This document shows positions 33,611 through 45,636 of a stretch of 64,000 bases of DNA, piece by piece. Positions within the stretch are counted from its first letter, which is position 1; every line of letters begins with the position of its first letter. This stretch comes from Gnetum montanum (taxonomy: Eukaryota; Streptophyta; Gnetopsida; Gnetales; Gnetaceae), in the NCBI GenBank assembly GCA_015680685.1, contig MNCI01017890.1, positions 394,794-458,793 on the forward strand, in the 5' to 3' direction. A model generated the notes under the pieces. The model ran no database searches and had not been told where the DNA came from. It saw only the letters and a list, made by a program, of their open reading frames with translations. Both the position numbers and the translations under genes were made by a program.

Positions 33611-35231
33611 ACAAAAATTTCAACAACACTTCCAAACAACTTCAGAGCCTCTGAAACGGCTTCAAGAAGCCCACCATGGAGTAAGAAAGGTTCCCTTGGG
33701 GCCCACAGATCACGATGGCAAGTGTCGGTGTCAAGAATCATTAGTTTTAAGGTCAAAAAGTGCAATTTTGGCTAAGTACACTGTGCAGACATTGCACAGC
33801 GTAAGGATCAGCGTCACCAACTTTTGGAGCCCCGAAATTGAGTTAAAATAGGCTGAAATCAAGCACAAGGCCCCCCCATGACCTTCACCAAGGTCCCTAG
33901 CAACTCTCAGCCTTCAAAAAATCAAGATTTGGGCCTCAAATATGCCATTTTGACTTGGTGATGCTGGGGTTATTTTTTCAGACGTTGCAAAACGTAAGGA
34001 TCAGCGTCACCAACTTTTAGAGCCCAAAAACTAAGCCAAAATGACTTGATTTTAAGGGTGTAAGTTGTCCTCAAGGTCTACTATTGATAACTATGGGTCC
34101 CAGCCTTTAAAAATTCCAGATTTCAGCCCAAAATTGCAATTTTTGGAGGTCACACTACGGGTCACACTGCAAGTCACGCTGGATGCTAGACAAGCGAGGC
34201 GGTGTTAATCCTTCTTGATTTTCTTTTTAAATTTTTTTTATCACTCAAGGGCTTATTTTTTCTAATTTACTTGTATTTTTATGGGCTGGAATGACCTGCA
34301 AGTTGTAAAGTACATTGAACCTGGTCAAAGTGTGCAATTGCCAACACACATCCAACTCATGTACAACTATCCAGCACAGGTACATTGAACTTGGTCAAAG
34401 AAAACCCTAACCAAAACCCTAGCCCAACCCTATAAATACCCTACCAATTCACACAAATTAGGAAGGCAAAAAGAAGCAAAGCAAAAGTAGCAAAAGAGGC
34501 AAGAGAAGAGAGGAGAACAAAAAAGAGAAGAAGATTGGAAGAGGCAATTCTAAAAAATTGGAGAGATTGGCAATTCTGAAAAAAATTGGTAATTCTGAAA
34601 AATTGGAGAGATTGGAAATTCTAAAAAAATTGGCAATTCTGAAAATTTGGAGAGATTGGCAATTCTGAAAAATTTGGAGAGATTGGCAATTCTGAAAAAG
34701 GACAGAACTTGCAACTCTTGGACGCTCGGCACATCTGATTATTGGCTTCCAAGTATTTCTCACGTTCATCACATTTCATCGTCACATCATTGCATCATAT
34801 CTTTCTGGGGCTAGGCGTTTGACTTGCCATCCACACTTGTGCAACTACGCTTTGACCAGTGCATATTCTTGTTTAAAAACAATACAATACAGTTTCATTA
34901 TTGCCTCCCATTTACATTATTTACTTCATTTTATGCTTTGTTTACAATATAGCTCTATTTACACTTTGTTTATAATTCAATATTCTTTGTTTACATTTCG
35001 TATCATTGTTTGCATTCCGTTTACATCCTGTTTACGATAACCCTAGCGCTAGCCGTAGCTTACGCTTGGGGAAGTCCTTGGTTGATTTGCGTGCGAACCA
35101 TCCAAGGCACTCTTCCTTCGTTTACTTTTCCAGCTTGCCCTTGGGTGAAGGCAGGGTTAGCTGTGGTTGTCCGACGATCTCTTAGTGTTTGTTTCCTTTC
35201 CAGCCTTACACCGACGATTTAGGTCAGTACA
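33602..35231 (+). repeat. 3' LTR of element D
   Basis: 1630 bp, TGAAACACC...GTCAGTACA, followed by CACGC. TATA box at 34431-34438. Compared with the 5' LTR it has fewer leader repeat units and an insertion of about 40 bp near 35124-35163. A sampled 128-bp stretch at the start differs at nine positions, all of them transitions. Confidence 0.92.
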
Positions 35232-35880
35232 CACGCTTGCTACGCTATGTAGCGTAGCGGCTAGCCTTAGTCGCGAAAACTTTGCCAATCTGCGAACTTT
35301 GCCTTCTACATTGTGAAACATGTGAACTTGTTGATCCTACCCTTTGAGTTGCCTTTTGTCACCTCTGCAAAATTGCTATGCTTTGCCGCACCATGTAGCT
35401 CAGCGTAGCGTAGCAGCAGACATGGTCCGTCGCTTTCTAACGGAAGGAGACATTGCCGAAGGACTTGAAGTCAGGCGAAGGGATCAACTGTATAGCTTTT
35501 GCTACACTACGCTATGCTGAATAGCGTAACATAGCATTTAGCTTCTATAAGTATCTTCTGAGGCTTGCTACACTACATAGCAAGGCATAGTGTAGCATAG
35601 CAAACTTTGTGGCTTAGAAAACTTGCTGAGCTATTTTACGCGTTCTGAGCATCGCCAACAGTTTCACGCGTCGACCTTAAATGCACGATTGACTAGGAGA
35701 ACTATTCAAGTGGGTAGGCTAAAGAATCTGTTTAGCTTGTATACACCTAGGGTTGAAAACTTGCCAATTTGGATGGTCTGAAAATCAGACCATCCATCTC
35801 CTGAAGAACTACCGTGATGTTGCACGAATTGCAAAGGCCTTACAAAGCAAGCATGCCTTCGAATTTTTTCAGGTGTTTCA
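35232..35880 (-). repeat. Right (5') LTR of element C, second piece
   Basis: It continues the C LTR after the D insertion, matching 7840-8488, and ends GTGTTTCA followed by ATACT (35881-35885). It contains the palindrome cluster (35236-35610). Confidence 0.9.
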
Positions 35881-35885
35881 ATACT

Positions 35886-37535
35886 AAGGTATGGTTCTTT
35901 TGATATAACAGGCAACTAGTCCACATCATCCATGCATCCATAAAATTCTATGGTCTCACTTGGCTTGGAACTGTATAGTCCCTTTCTTCAAAATAATAAG
36001 AACTATCAATAAATTGGTAACTAGGCATTTCTGAAACTAAGGAAGGACTCAAGGATTGAAAAGGGTGTGACTTCAAGGGGATTTGATGCATTTGTGTTGG
36101 CCATTCTCTTAGGTGTTTGGATGTTTTCTTCTCAATTTTTTCTTATCGTTCTGACGTTGCCACATTATTGAGAAGTTGAGCCAATAAAAATAAAAATAAT
36201 AAGTCTTTGCATGGTGTGGTTCTCACACAAAAACATAAAAAAATAGTGAGAATTCAAAACACACCCCTTAGACGAAATAATCATTTGGGCTACAAGAACT
36301 GGTTATGGGACTAAACAGATATGTTCACTCTAACTAAGGCCCTTCCTTTCTTTCTACTTTCTCCTTTTTTGTTTCGTCGGAATGGTGGTGACTCTTTGAT
36401 GGAGGCATTCTTGTTACTTCGAGTGAATGGATTAGCTGAATGTATTAATGTGAAGTCATTGGATGTGGAGTGTTTGAGGCTGGATTTGGAATGAGATCTA
36501 CCAAGTCACATTAACCATTAATACATAAGGGGTTGTACATCACCTTGTTCTTAAGACTCCATTCCATTCTCTTCTTTCCATTGTTCTTTCTCCATTGTTC
36601 ATCTCATTGCCGGTTCTATCAGTAGTCCATATTTTGGGTTGATGCATTGTTTTCTTTTTGGTAAACTCGTGTGTTTAAGACTTTAACTTTTGCTTCCAAA
36701 TGACATTTCTAGAGCCTACGGACTCTTTGAATGTGGGAATGTTAGGGCACTAAGGGCATGAGCCTGCTTTGGGGAGGACCCACTAGCATTCCTATTTGGT
36801 GCATCAGCTAGTTTCTTTCCCTTAAACATTTTCACAATCAATTTCTATGTTGTTCATTTCCATCCTTGACATCCATTTCATTGATGTTACCGTTGTCTCT
36901 TTTTCTCCATCTTTCTTATTCCTTATCTTTTCCCATTCTCTTGCTACTAGAGGTCCAGGATTAGTCATGGGGGTTCTGGTCCAATTTTTTCGATTTTCTC
37001 CTAACTCCTACACCTTGGGTAGTCACCATTATTATATCTCCAGAATCCACATCAGCCATATCACAACTTAGCCAATGGACCTTAGACTGAGGCAAGGTAT
37101 CAACTGCATTGTGATTCATTTACCGTTGCTAATATGAGACTATGTTGTGTGTACAGATGGTAATCATACAACAACAAATTGGATTTGGAGGGAACACTTG
37201 GAATGGATCGGTGCTGAAGCAGTTATGCAAGGAACAAGATTGATGGTGCACTTATGGATGGATAATAAAAGGTGCAATCTTGGTGTTGGAAGCAACAAAC
37301 TTCTTCTTCTTCTTCTTCTCTCTCTCTCTCTCTCAACTACCAAATAAGGCTAGATGTCAAATGTGTATAGTGTTCACTCTTGTTGTTATGAACACTAATT
37401 TTACCATGTATTGTAATGATGATCTGTTCACATGTCACCCCATTCACCATTAGTATCATTCAAGTCAATAATCCCATACCTTCCCAATATTTTGTAAGAA
37501 ACTCAAAGACAAGTTTTTATTCAGTCATGGGGGTA
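35886..37535 (+). other. Element B, 3' non-coding region with polypurine tract
   Basis: Resumes B after the C insertion. No RT, RNase H or integrase motif is seen in any frame. A short purine tract (ATGGGGGTA, to 37535) abuts the 3' LTR. Function of the 1.6 kb otherwise unknown. Confidence 0.6.
37301..37334 (+). repeat. (CTT)n/(CT)n microsatellite
   Basis: Six to seven CTT units run into seven CT units within the 3' region of element B. Confidence 0.95.
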
Positions 37536-38328
37536 TGATGAGCCATGATATCGCATCTTCCTCTACGATATCGTGTACGCACACAGCCCATCATCATGTT
37601 TATAAATAAGAGGCATCCTTCCCTTGTTTCCACATCTAGATCTAGACCTTTAGCCAAACTATAGTAGTTTTACCATTCCAGAGTTAGAATAATTTCCATG
37701 TGCCTGTAGTAGGAGTCTCAAAGTGAACGTATCTTTATTTGAGCAATTTGTACCTGAGCACACAATTGTGTATGGCAATAAAAATGAACTTTCTGATAAA
37801 CCTTGTAGCATATGGACTAAGCTAAATAGGACTTTAATTATTGTTAAATGTTTAAATGCTTTCTTAGATAATTAATCTCTCTTAACCCTTAACTCTCCTA
37901 GTTAAGTGCATTTAGTACGATCGCTTCGAGCATGTGTGTAGTGCTTGGTAACCCAGTAACGAATAGCATTTGGTAATCTCAGTAGCGTTGCACTGGTTCA
38001 AAGTGTGTACGGTAAGTGGGAATGGATACTGGTGCTAGACAATTAGAACTTAGTTAGTGATTAGTTAATGGAAATTAGTTAATTAGTTCTCTTCACCCTT
38101 TCCTCTTAGCATAGGCGTTAAAAGGATAAAAGACATAAAAATCATATACCTCAAACTTACTTAACCATACAATCGTGACAATACAAGTAAGTTTGGGAAG
38201 ACAACGATTGATTAACCTTAAGTGTCCCATTAGGAAACTTAAGCACTTAGTCCTTGGAGTTCGACTGGATCACACATGAAACACTCATATTCATATGGTT
38301 GAGTGTAGGGGTACCTTGCCACTCATCA
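37536..38328 (+). repeat. 3' LTR of element B
   Basis: 793 bp, TGATGAGCC...CCACTCATCA, matching 2211-3009. TATA box at 37601-37608. It is followed by the target duplication ACCTA at 38329-38333. Confidence 0.92.
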
Positions 38329-38333
38329 ACCTA

Positions 38334-40883
38334 TAAGGATGGTAAGGAATACATCTCTTCATTGTATGAACACACTGAATTATCTAAATTTTACATGCAC
38401 TTGTTAGCATAGTTAGTAGGTATGGATGAAGATGGTGAAATTAGTGAAAAGGCTAGTTTAGAGTCTCACCCAGAGGATCAAGATAAGTTCAAAGCTAAAT
38501 ATGAGCTAGATATGCTCATAGGGAAGATTTTCCAATGATCTATCCTAGAAGTGACCATGTTCAATTCTGTGAATTGAACTCTCCTTATGACCTCTACAAG
38601 CTCAAGTTCCCAACCTACCACCTTGTTCACCTCACTATTTACCTCTACATGCTTCACTAATATGCCTCAACCTCCATAAGTAATTCCCTCCATGCCCCAA
38701 CTTTTTACAGTGATGGTTGGTCCTTCTCATGGAATACAAATTCCATGTGTATTACTTAATCCATTTGTTTCCAAAAACCCCTTTGTTCCTTATGCTCTAA
38801 TGCAAGCCTTGTTCTCGATGTTTAATCCTTTCATAGAAGTAGTCACAATAACTCTCCTATCTACATTGTTGCCCATTTCACAACCACCAGCCGTCCAACA
38901 CGTGGAGCCCTTAGGAGCTCCACAAGGTCTAGATCAAGCTTTTCAACTAATTCAAGATCTTACTAAGAAGTTGAAAAAGCTTAAGGCTAGTACAACACAA
39001 ATAGTAAAGGTTATGAACTTTATCAAGATGACCTCATCAACCTTATTGTTCCTCAAATAACTTTACTTGCAGCATGCCTATTTGAAACTTCACCAAATAC
39101 AATGGTGAAGGAGACCCTAATGCACATCTTGTCATCTTCTAGTCTGAGTGCCTCTTGTTTCAAGCATGACCTCATATAATACTATGTGTTTTTCTTATGT
39201 TCCTGAAAGGAAAGGCCCTAAACTAGCACTACAATTTACCTATAGTTTCTATCTGTTCCCTTGAAGATTTGATAGTGCTCTTTGTCAACTACTTTAAATA
39301 TAACTTGAAGCCTGATACGACCTTGGACCAACTTATGAAAGTGAGGTAGGGGCCACTTGAACCTATCCAAAGGTTTATTTAGAGATGGAATTTAATGTTC
39401 AACAAGATTTTTGAATCCATCTTTGAGAACCACCTCCTAGACATCTTTAACAGAGTCATTAATTACTTCATCAAGTCAAAGCTTTACTATTGAAAACCTC
39501 GATCACTAAACCAAGCATTTTTGCAAATCAAGAACATAAAAGAGGTTGCAAAGACTAGTAAAGATATGGCCTACCTAGCCTACAAGAACTAACACTCTAT
39601 AAGGGATAAAAATAGGACCAAACAAATGCAAATAACTATGGCCACAGTATCCAAGGATACAAAACAAGCAGAGATAAAAAAATCACCTTTACTCAATGCA
39701 TCATCTGATTCATCTCAACCACCTACATCATATACTTCTAACCAACTAAGACCAAATTTCAAATGTAACGATAGGTCTAAATACACTAGGTTTTCTATGA
39801 AGTCCTTTGAGCTCCTAGAATAGTTGCTTAAAGATAATCAAATTTAACATAAGCAATTGTCTGAGGAAGCTCACAAAAGGCATGATTGTCTTTGTGAGAT
39901 AGGTAGAGATCCAATGGTAGCAACAGAAGATGATTTAAAAATACTATAATACTTTAAACTTGACAAATTTTTCATTATCATCAATTAGCTAGTCATGACA
40001 CTAATTTATGCCTAGCATTGAAAGATGATCTTTAGAAGATAATTAACCATGGGGAATTGGTGTTGAATGAACCCAACTCTCTAAGCACTAACAATAATTC
40101 TTACATTGTAGCCTTATTCACAACATCCACTTGATCTAATCCTCTTAGGAAATAGTTTGTTGTTAAAATACAACCGTGGGCCCAAAACCTAAAGCCTAGA
40201 GAACCATTCATCATATGAGTGCTAGCATCCATGCTTCCTAAAGAACCTTTTGTTATACATGTTCCCCCTTCGGTTGTATGAACACCACGAGCTAAGAAAA
40301 ACATTACCAATCCTTGTAAGGCTAGGGAACCTTTTTTTATTAGGGTGCCTCTGCCATCTAGAAGTAAACATGTAATAGCCCATGACCAAGGCTTACCTAT
40401 AGTGGAAAATAACTAAATGGTTAGCAAGAGATGATCATCACAATGGTGATGAAAAAAACCTATTGTCAAACCAACAATGAAGCCCACTAAAGGTAGCCAA
40501 CAATAAAAGGCTTGGAGGTAAACATCTATGGACAAGAGGCCCAACACACATACTTTGAAACTTGAGCCAAAAATCCTAGGAAGGATGGAGGAAATTAAAA
40601 CCACCAAGGCTAAAGAATCACAAGCCAAGAAAATGAATTTCCTTGCAATAATGAAATAAGCCAAATGATCTCTCAAATAAAAGAACATGTTGTTGAGCCT
40701 ATACAAATTTTTCAAGATGCACTAGCTCAAGTCTTGCCTTCTATTCTTATGAGCAAAGATATGCTTGCAAACAAGGAGTCTATTCACTTTGTCATTGAGC
40801 AAGCTTCACTTAGGGAAAATTGGCATCAACCCATGCTCACCTTTTGTGACAATGAGGTAAAGATTAACTCATGAAATGGAGAA
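38334..40883 (+). pseudogene. Element A, gag (right part, decayed)
   Basis: It continues the frame cut at 2210, starting YKDGKEYISSLYEHTEL. Then comes a proline-rich region (38692-38910), GLDQAFQLIQDLTKKLKKLK (aligns with C), and FIK-DD remnants. The capsid-like core (39240-39560) has NYFKYNLKPDTTLDQLM and NYFIKSKLYY, followed by a degenerate knuckle region (near 39960-40020) and the linker to protease. Stops are frequent, more than in D, consistent with A being the oldest level of the nest. Confidence 0.8.
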
Positions 40884-41423
40884 GTGCTATTTTCTCCTCT
40901 TCTTATTACTATATGTGTTGGCAAGTTTAAGGTTCATCATGTTCATGTGGATGATGGGACGACAACCAACATGATACCATACATTGTTGTGGAGAAACTA
41001 GGCTTAACCAAAAACATTCAAGGAACCACTACCTTTGCAGTCAAGTTATTCAATGGATCACAAGTAGTAGTTCAAGGTTTTATCTCCTTGGATTTTGTAG
41101 TCAAGGAATAGTTTCCTACATCTATCAACTTCCTAGTGGTCAAAGAAGCACCTAGGTTTAACTTGGTCCTAGAAAGGTCATGGTTAGCAAAGCTTTGGGT
41201 AGTCTCATCTCCTATACACTAAGAGATCTACTTGTCATACGAAGATGGTGAAATTGCTATCCGTAGGCATGATACATGTTCACCATTCATCAACAACATT
41301 AACATTGACTAAGGTTTAGAGGTGAACTTTCAAGAGGAAACTCTTGAAACTCAGGCCAGGGCTAGTGATAATAACATTAATAACAACAATGTTAATGCCA
41401 ACTCTAAAACACTAAGTGGCTAA
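40884..41423 (+). pseudogene. Element A, aspartic protease and tail
   Basis: HVHVDDGTTTNMIPYIVVEK is the active-site loop with the family's DDG. Further on are FISLDFVVKE, a TAG, then FPTSINFLVVKEAPRFNLVL and ERSWLA. The tail ends at a TAA at 41421-41423. The layout equals D. I find no RT after it, so A too may have been a gag-protease-only element, or its pol was lost. Confidence 0.8.
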
Positions 41424-41750
41424 TGAAAACACCTATCGATCACCATATCAGGTAGGAAGAAAGGGGAACATACAAAAAAAGGGTTCCTTGATATATCAAG
41501 GATCAAGCAACAAATTTGCAATCAATATCTTATTCCTTCCTTTATTAATCATTGTGTGCCTATCTTCATAACCTTATACCATGTTTCTATGTTCATTCTA
41601 TTCCTCTATTTTCTTTCAAGATTATCTCATGTTTGCTAGAAAAGCTATCAATCGCCCACCATGGCCAAAAACTGGCAATAATGTGGCATGCTAGGGCCTA
41701 AAATAGGTGGCCCATCAAGGCCTAAAACTTGTACACTTGTGTTCTTTCTT
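41424..41750 (+). repeat. Element A, possible eroded array after protease
   Basis: Around 41640-41740 phrases such as CATGGCCAAAAACTGGCA, GGGCCTAAAATAGGTGGCCC and AAGGCCTAAAACTTG resemble the array cores that follow protease in C and D. This is only a few units and is weak evidence. Confidence 0.4.
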
Positions 41751-43570
41751 CTTACATTTGTTGCATTTTTAATTTTATTATCAAAATTTTATTTTGTAGC
41801 CTTACTCTCAACCTTAAAAAAATATATAATATAAAAAATTAAAAATTTTATAGGAAACAGTAGCCATAGTTATACTGTGTGATAACAACCAAAGAATATC
41901 AAAATGACCATATGTCTATAGCCATAGTTGCATTTGGCAATGCACAACAACATAAACAATACATGGTCTCTATGGCCTTTGTAGTCAAATGAAAACAACT
42001 ATAACAGTACAACAAAGAAGAGCATAATAGGGTGTAACTGGTCCCATTGTAGCCAAAGTTAAGCCAGAGGGGGAGATGAAATGTCATTGTCTACATCATG
42101 GCTAATCACCATCATAGCCTAGGGCCTGTAGACATCAAAACATGTGTGCAATTATTGGCCATAATAACAAGAATACCCAACTACAAATTTCAAAATTCTA
42201 TATTCAAAAACTTAAAACATGTCTTCCAAACCTCAAGTTGGATGAGAAATAAGCTCATGTGCTAGTGAAAACCACTCTTCCAATTTTATATGTTGCCTCA
42301 GAACTTGAGATTAACACAAGAGCTTATCAAAATAAAAAAACTAATTAAGAAAATTAAAAATGGCAAAAAACTACAACTTGAACTCAAATACGCCATCTAG
42401 CTTGTGAAAAGCTTTTTAGCCTTAAAACATAGCTTAATATACTGAGCTCTTTTATCCTTGGTCCACCTATGTAAGCTACCTAGCTTATAAAGTTTATGGA
42501 AGCTGCCTAGATTATAAGCTAGCTTAACTTTTTTAGACAAATCAGAAAACCTTTTGAATGTGATATGTCACTACAATGTCTTAATCATGCAAATGAAATT
42601 ACAATGCTATAATGTGACACATGCTTTGAGACTATATTTACAAAGTTTTTTGAAGGAAAAATTCTTAAGACATTATCTCAACGAGAGCTACTCATCATTT
42701 GACAAAGTCTATAACATTTCCAAACAGTTTTGGAAAAACCACAGCATAACACTAAACCAAAACACTCCCGTTCGGTACATAGAACCTGAATAGAGAATCA
42801 TAATTTTTGAAATATCTAGCCCATGCTCCATCCCATGAAGAAGACAAAGTGAATGTACCTGTCCACCATTGTTGGCCTATCAACTCTTCTCTTGTTCTTA
42901 GATGATGAAGCCCCCAAAATCTTCCAAGACACAAGTTTTTTGGAGCATTGTCCCCCCAAACATTCAAAGGAATTTTCTCCTACTCAGCTCCCTCCACGTT
43001 TCAAGTTTCTGCAAAATTGTCTTGTTTGTTTTTCTGCAATTTCAAATCGGAATCTTGCCAATGTTTTTTCGACAACTTGGCCTGTGTTTTTGTTTCTCCC
43101 AATCAATAATAAATGTTGCCCATTGCCGAAGAAGAGCCTAAAGAGGTCCTGCTCTGAATCACTGATCCTGCTGCTTGTTAAAAAATAAAAAATAAACATG
43201 CAAGAAAAATGCCCTTAAAAATCCAATAAAATAGCTCCAAACCCCATCCAAAAATTCCTGTTGCTGCTGCAACAAAGACAACAGGCAGACCAATAGACGA
43301 ATTGGAGCAAAAACAAAACTCAGGCCTGAATTAATATACCAGTAGTAATTCAAATATTTCAATCTATCTACACACATCAGCACAGGCCCCGTGATGGCCA
43401 ATCCCCACGCTGGCCCCTCTTAGGCTAGAACAGAAGTCCTCACGAGCTACAGTCCACCGAAGTCCAGCGAAAAAAGCCTGTGCAAGTTACCTACGTTACA
43501 AGTTAGCTTATAAAGCTTATACCTAATCTTCTAAGCTAGCTTGTAAAGTTTATGCCTAGCGTATAAGCTA
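41751..43570. other. AT-rich unassigned stretch with TAGCTTATAA motifs
   Basis: No recognisable retroelement protein. Between 42400 and 42530, and at 43495-43570, the sequence repeats TAGCTTATAAAGTTTATG-like palindromic motifs similar to 1400-1800. Medium-length frames at 42752-43199 on both strands overlap each other and look like chance. Confidence 0.4.
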
Positions 43571-44046
43571 CCCTATATAAAGTTTAAAAGAACAGGATTT
43601 TTTAAGAAGATTGTTTCTCTGGTCATTCAATTTTCATTGGTTCTCGCTGCATTGATTAGAATCTAGGATGGAAGGCACGAATACTGGTTTTTGTTAGCCT
43701 TGGTGCGCTCTTTTGAAAAACCCTAGCAACCTTCCTCCATCATAGATTTGCAGCAACGAATTTGGAAAGGAGGCGATTGATGCGCATGCACTGCAAGCTT
43801 GTTTCAGGATTTTTCCTTTCTTGCCATTCCTGCGCGTTTTGGCTTTCAGATTCAGGACTTCGGCCTTCTTGAAGTTGGCTTGTTCTTCGAGTTTTTATCA
43901 GTTCCTTGAGGTTTTAGATTTACGCCTTGCATGCACAATGTAGAGAAAACGGTTAGGAGCATTCTCCAATTGTGTTTTTCCTCTGGATTGCAGTGGATTA
44001 AATCGTTTGTGAGTAGACATTTAGCAACTATCCAAGTTTTTCAAAA
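43571..44046. other. Unassigned sequence left of element E
   Basis: Less AT-rich, with T-rich patches, and no gene that I can support. It abuts the truncated left LTR of E, so it may be host sequence or an older repeat. Confidence 0.4.
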
Positions 44047-45636
44047 TGGTGGTCGATCAGACAGGGACTTACATCGACATCGATATAGCCTTTGCAACGT
44101 AAATAATGCGAAATGCGAGATAATGTTTAAGGGTAAATGAAGCAGGGGAGAAACTGTAAAAATGCAACAGTAATACGTAGTAATGCTTAAAAGTGAATAA
44201 GATAGAAAATAATGCAAAAAATGAGACAACAAATGAGAGATAAAATAAAGTGTGGTTAGAAACATGCACTGCTCCGAAGCTACAAACTCATCTGATCAGG
44301 GTGGATACAATCGGTTGCACAGCGTGACGGAGTGCAAAATTCCCGAGGGTAACCAAGGCGTGCCCAGCAAAAAGAGCTATGCGCTTGGATGTGAACTCGT
44401 GTACAAACAATATGGGTGGTAGAACAGAGATGAGGACCTCACGCCAGCTGAGAGAGAGACTTGCTGTTTACAATGTTAGACAGATGACTTTGATATTACA
44501 ATGTTGGAGAGAGGGGAAATCTTTGTTTTAGAATTTTAAAGTTCCCACCACTTGGAAGCTATTTGCTTCAAGAAAGATGTGAACTCTTTTGAAATTGCCA
44601 ACTTAAAAATTGCGGATTTTTTCAAATTGTAGGTACTTCTCAAAATTGCCGACCTGTTGCATGCTATTTGTTGGGATATTTATAAGGCTGAAGGTAAGCG
44701 AAAAGGGGTAGTTTGAATGCTATGTGCCATAGGCCTGTGTCATCTTACTGGCACCACTTGAGCCATCTATGACCGTTGGGCCTACAAGACCGTTGTGATG
44801 CGAACCTGCCATGCAATCATTATGATCCTACGATGTCGTAGTCGCGTTGTCAGCGTCTAGAGACGTGTGCCAACAATTCGATTAGGTGGAGAGCATTGAT
44901 GTCGCACAACCACCTGTATGCCTTGCTGTGCTTTGTGACGTAGCTTGCTTGGTGTAGCGTAGCACTTTGTCGCGTGCTCTGCTATATGTCACATGCTTGC
45001 TATGCTATGCTATGCTACGTAGCATAGCAACTTGCATTAGTCGCGAAATCTTTGCTAATTTGCAAACTTTTTCTCTTGCGATGCAAGTCTTGCGAACTCC
45101 ATTGACCATGCTTTTCGAACTACCTTCTGTCTCTTCTACAAGATTGCTACGCTTTTGTTGCACCATGTAGCTCAGCGTAGCATAGCAGCAGACATGGTCC
45201 ATCGCTTCCTGATGGAAAAGGACATCACTGTAGAACTTGAAATTGGGCGAGGGGAGTGGGTAGTGAAGTCGTTGCCATGCTACACTATGTGACGTCGCAT
45301 AGCGTAGTAGTTCGTTCTGCCATCGTTTTCTGAAGCTTGCTACACTACATAGCGTAGCAAACTTCATGACTTAGAAAACTTGTTGAACTGTTTCTTGCAC
45401 ATCCAGGATGCTGCTACTGATTCTGTACATTGTTTCTGAGTAGGCTGCCAGTTGTTTAGGCTACTTTGGTGGGTGGGCAGGATGGTACAGAACCTATCCA
45501 TGCTCAAAGTAGAAAGTTTGCCAAACTGGCCGACCTAGACTCAGAACGTTCTTCTCTCGATGAACTGCCATAGTGCTGTGCAGACTGCAAGAGCCTGGAG
45601 AAGCAAGGATGACCCCACATTTTTTGGGGTGTTTCA
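44047..45636 (-). repeat. Left (3') LTR of element E, truncated at its outer end
   Basis: It aligns with C from about 6983 (GGTCAATCAGATAGGGACTT versus GGTCGATCAGACAGGGACTT), so about 120 bp of the outer end are missing. It ends GGTGTTTCA at 45636. TATA on the minus strand at 44677-44684. Palindrome cluster at 44937-45365. Confidence 0.85.

Larger units (their letters stand above)
23528..35231 (+). mobile_element. Element D: non-autonomous gag-protease retrotransposon with minisatellites
   Basis: It is bounded by LTRs TGAAACACC...GTCAGTACA and by CACGC duplications. The order is 5' LTR, primer site, one long gag-protease frame (27264-30917), a 27-bp minisatellite, a 37-bp minisatellite, a non-coding tail, polypurine tract and 3' LTR. 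There is no RT, RNase H or integrase. LTR ends, promoter context, polypurine hairpin, gag and protease all resemble element C. D is therefore probably a deletion relative of the C family that borrowed pol proteins from full copies. As the innermost insertion it is the youngest of the left nest. Confidence 0.88.
6861..35880 (-). mobile_element. Element C: giant Tat-like Ty3/gypsy retrotransposon with antisense gene
   Basis: Read on the minus strand the order is: 5' LTR (35880 to 23052, split by element D), gag, protease, antisense multi-exon gene, RT, RNase H, second archaeal-type RNase H, integrase, 3' non-coding region and 3' LTR (8488-6861). Matching ATACT duplications fix its ends. Without D it is about 17.3 kb. 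The second RNase H is the hallmark of the plant Tat lineage, which includes Ogre. The primer binding site and about 470 bp of the adjoining LTR are missing at about 23050, so the copy is dead regardless of its stop codons. Elements E and F are relatives with the same layout. Confidence 0.88.
2211..38328 (+). mobile_element. Element B: LTR retrotransposon, gag-protease, no pol seen
   Basis: B is bounded by LTRs at 2211-3009 and 37536-38328 (799 and 793 bp), both TGATGAG...CTCATCA, and by the 5-bp duplication ACCTA. A primer binding site of the tRNA-Asp type follows the 5' LTR. The internal region holds a decayed gag and protease (3267-6226) and then non-coding sequence (6227-6860 plus 35886-37535). 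I find no RT, RNase H or integrase in these parts. Without the nested C element B is about 7.1 kb. The primer site is typical of several plant Ty3/gypsy groups, including Athila. With gag and protease only, B looks non-autonomous, or it lost pol before C inserted. Confidence 0.9.

Noticed and set aside
6861-35880. C and D as one element with gag on both strands
   Set aside because: Each has its own LTR pair and its own target duplication, and D excises cleanly from C's LTR.
42752-43401. Overlapping medium-size frames on both strands
   Set aside because: No recognisable motif, no splice or promoter support, and mutual overlap. Likely chance.
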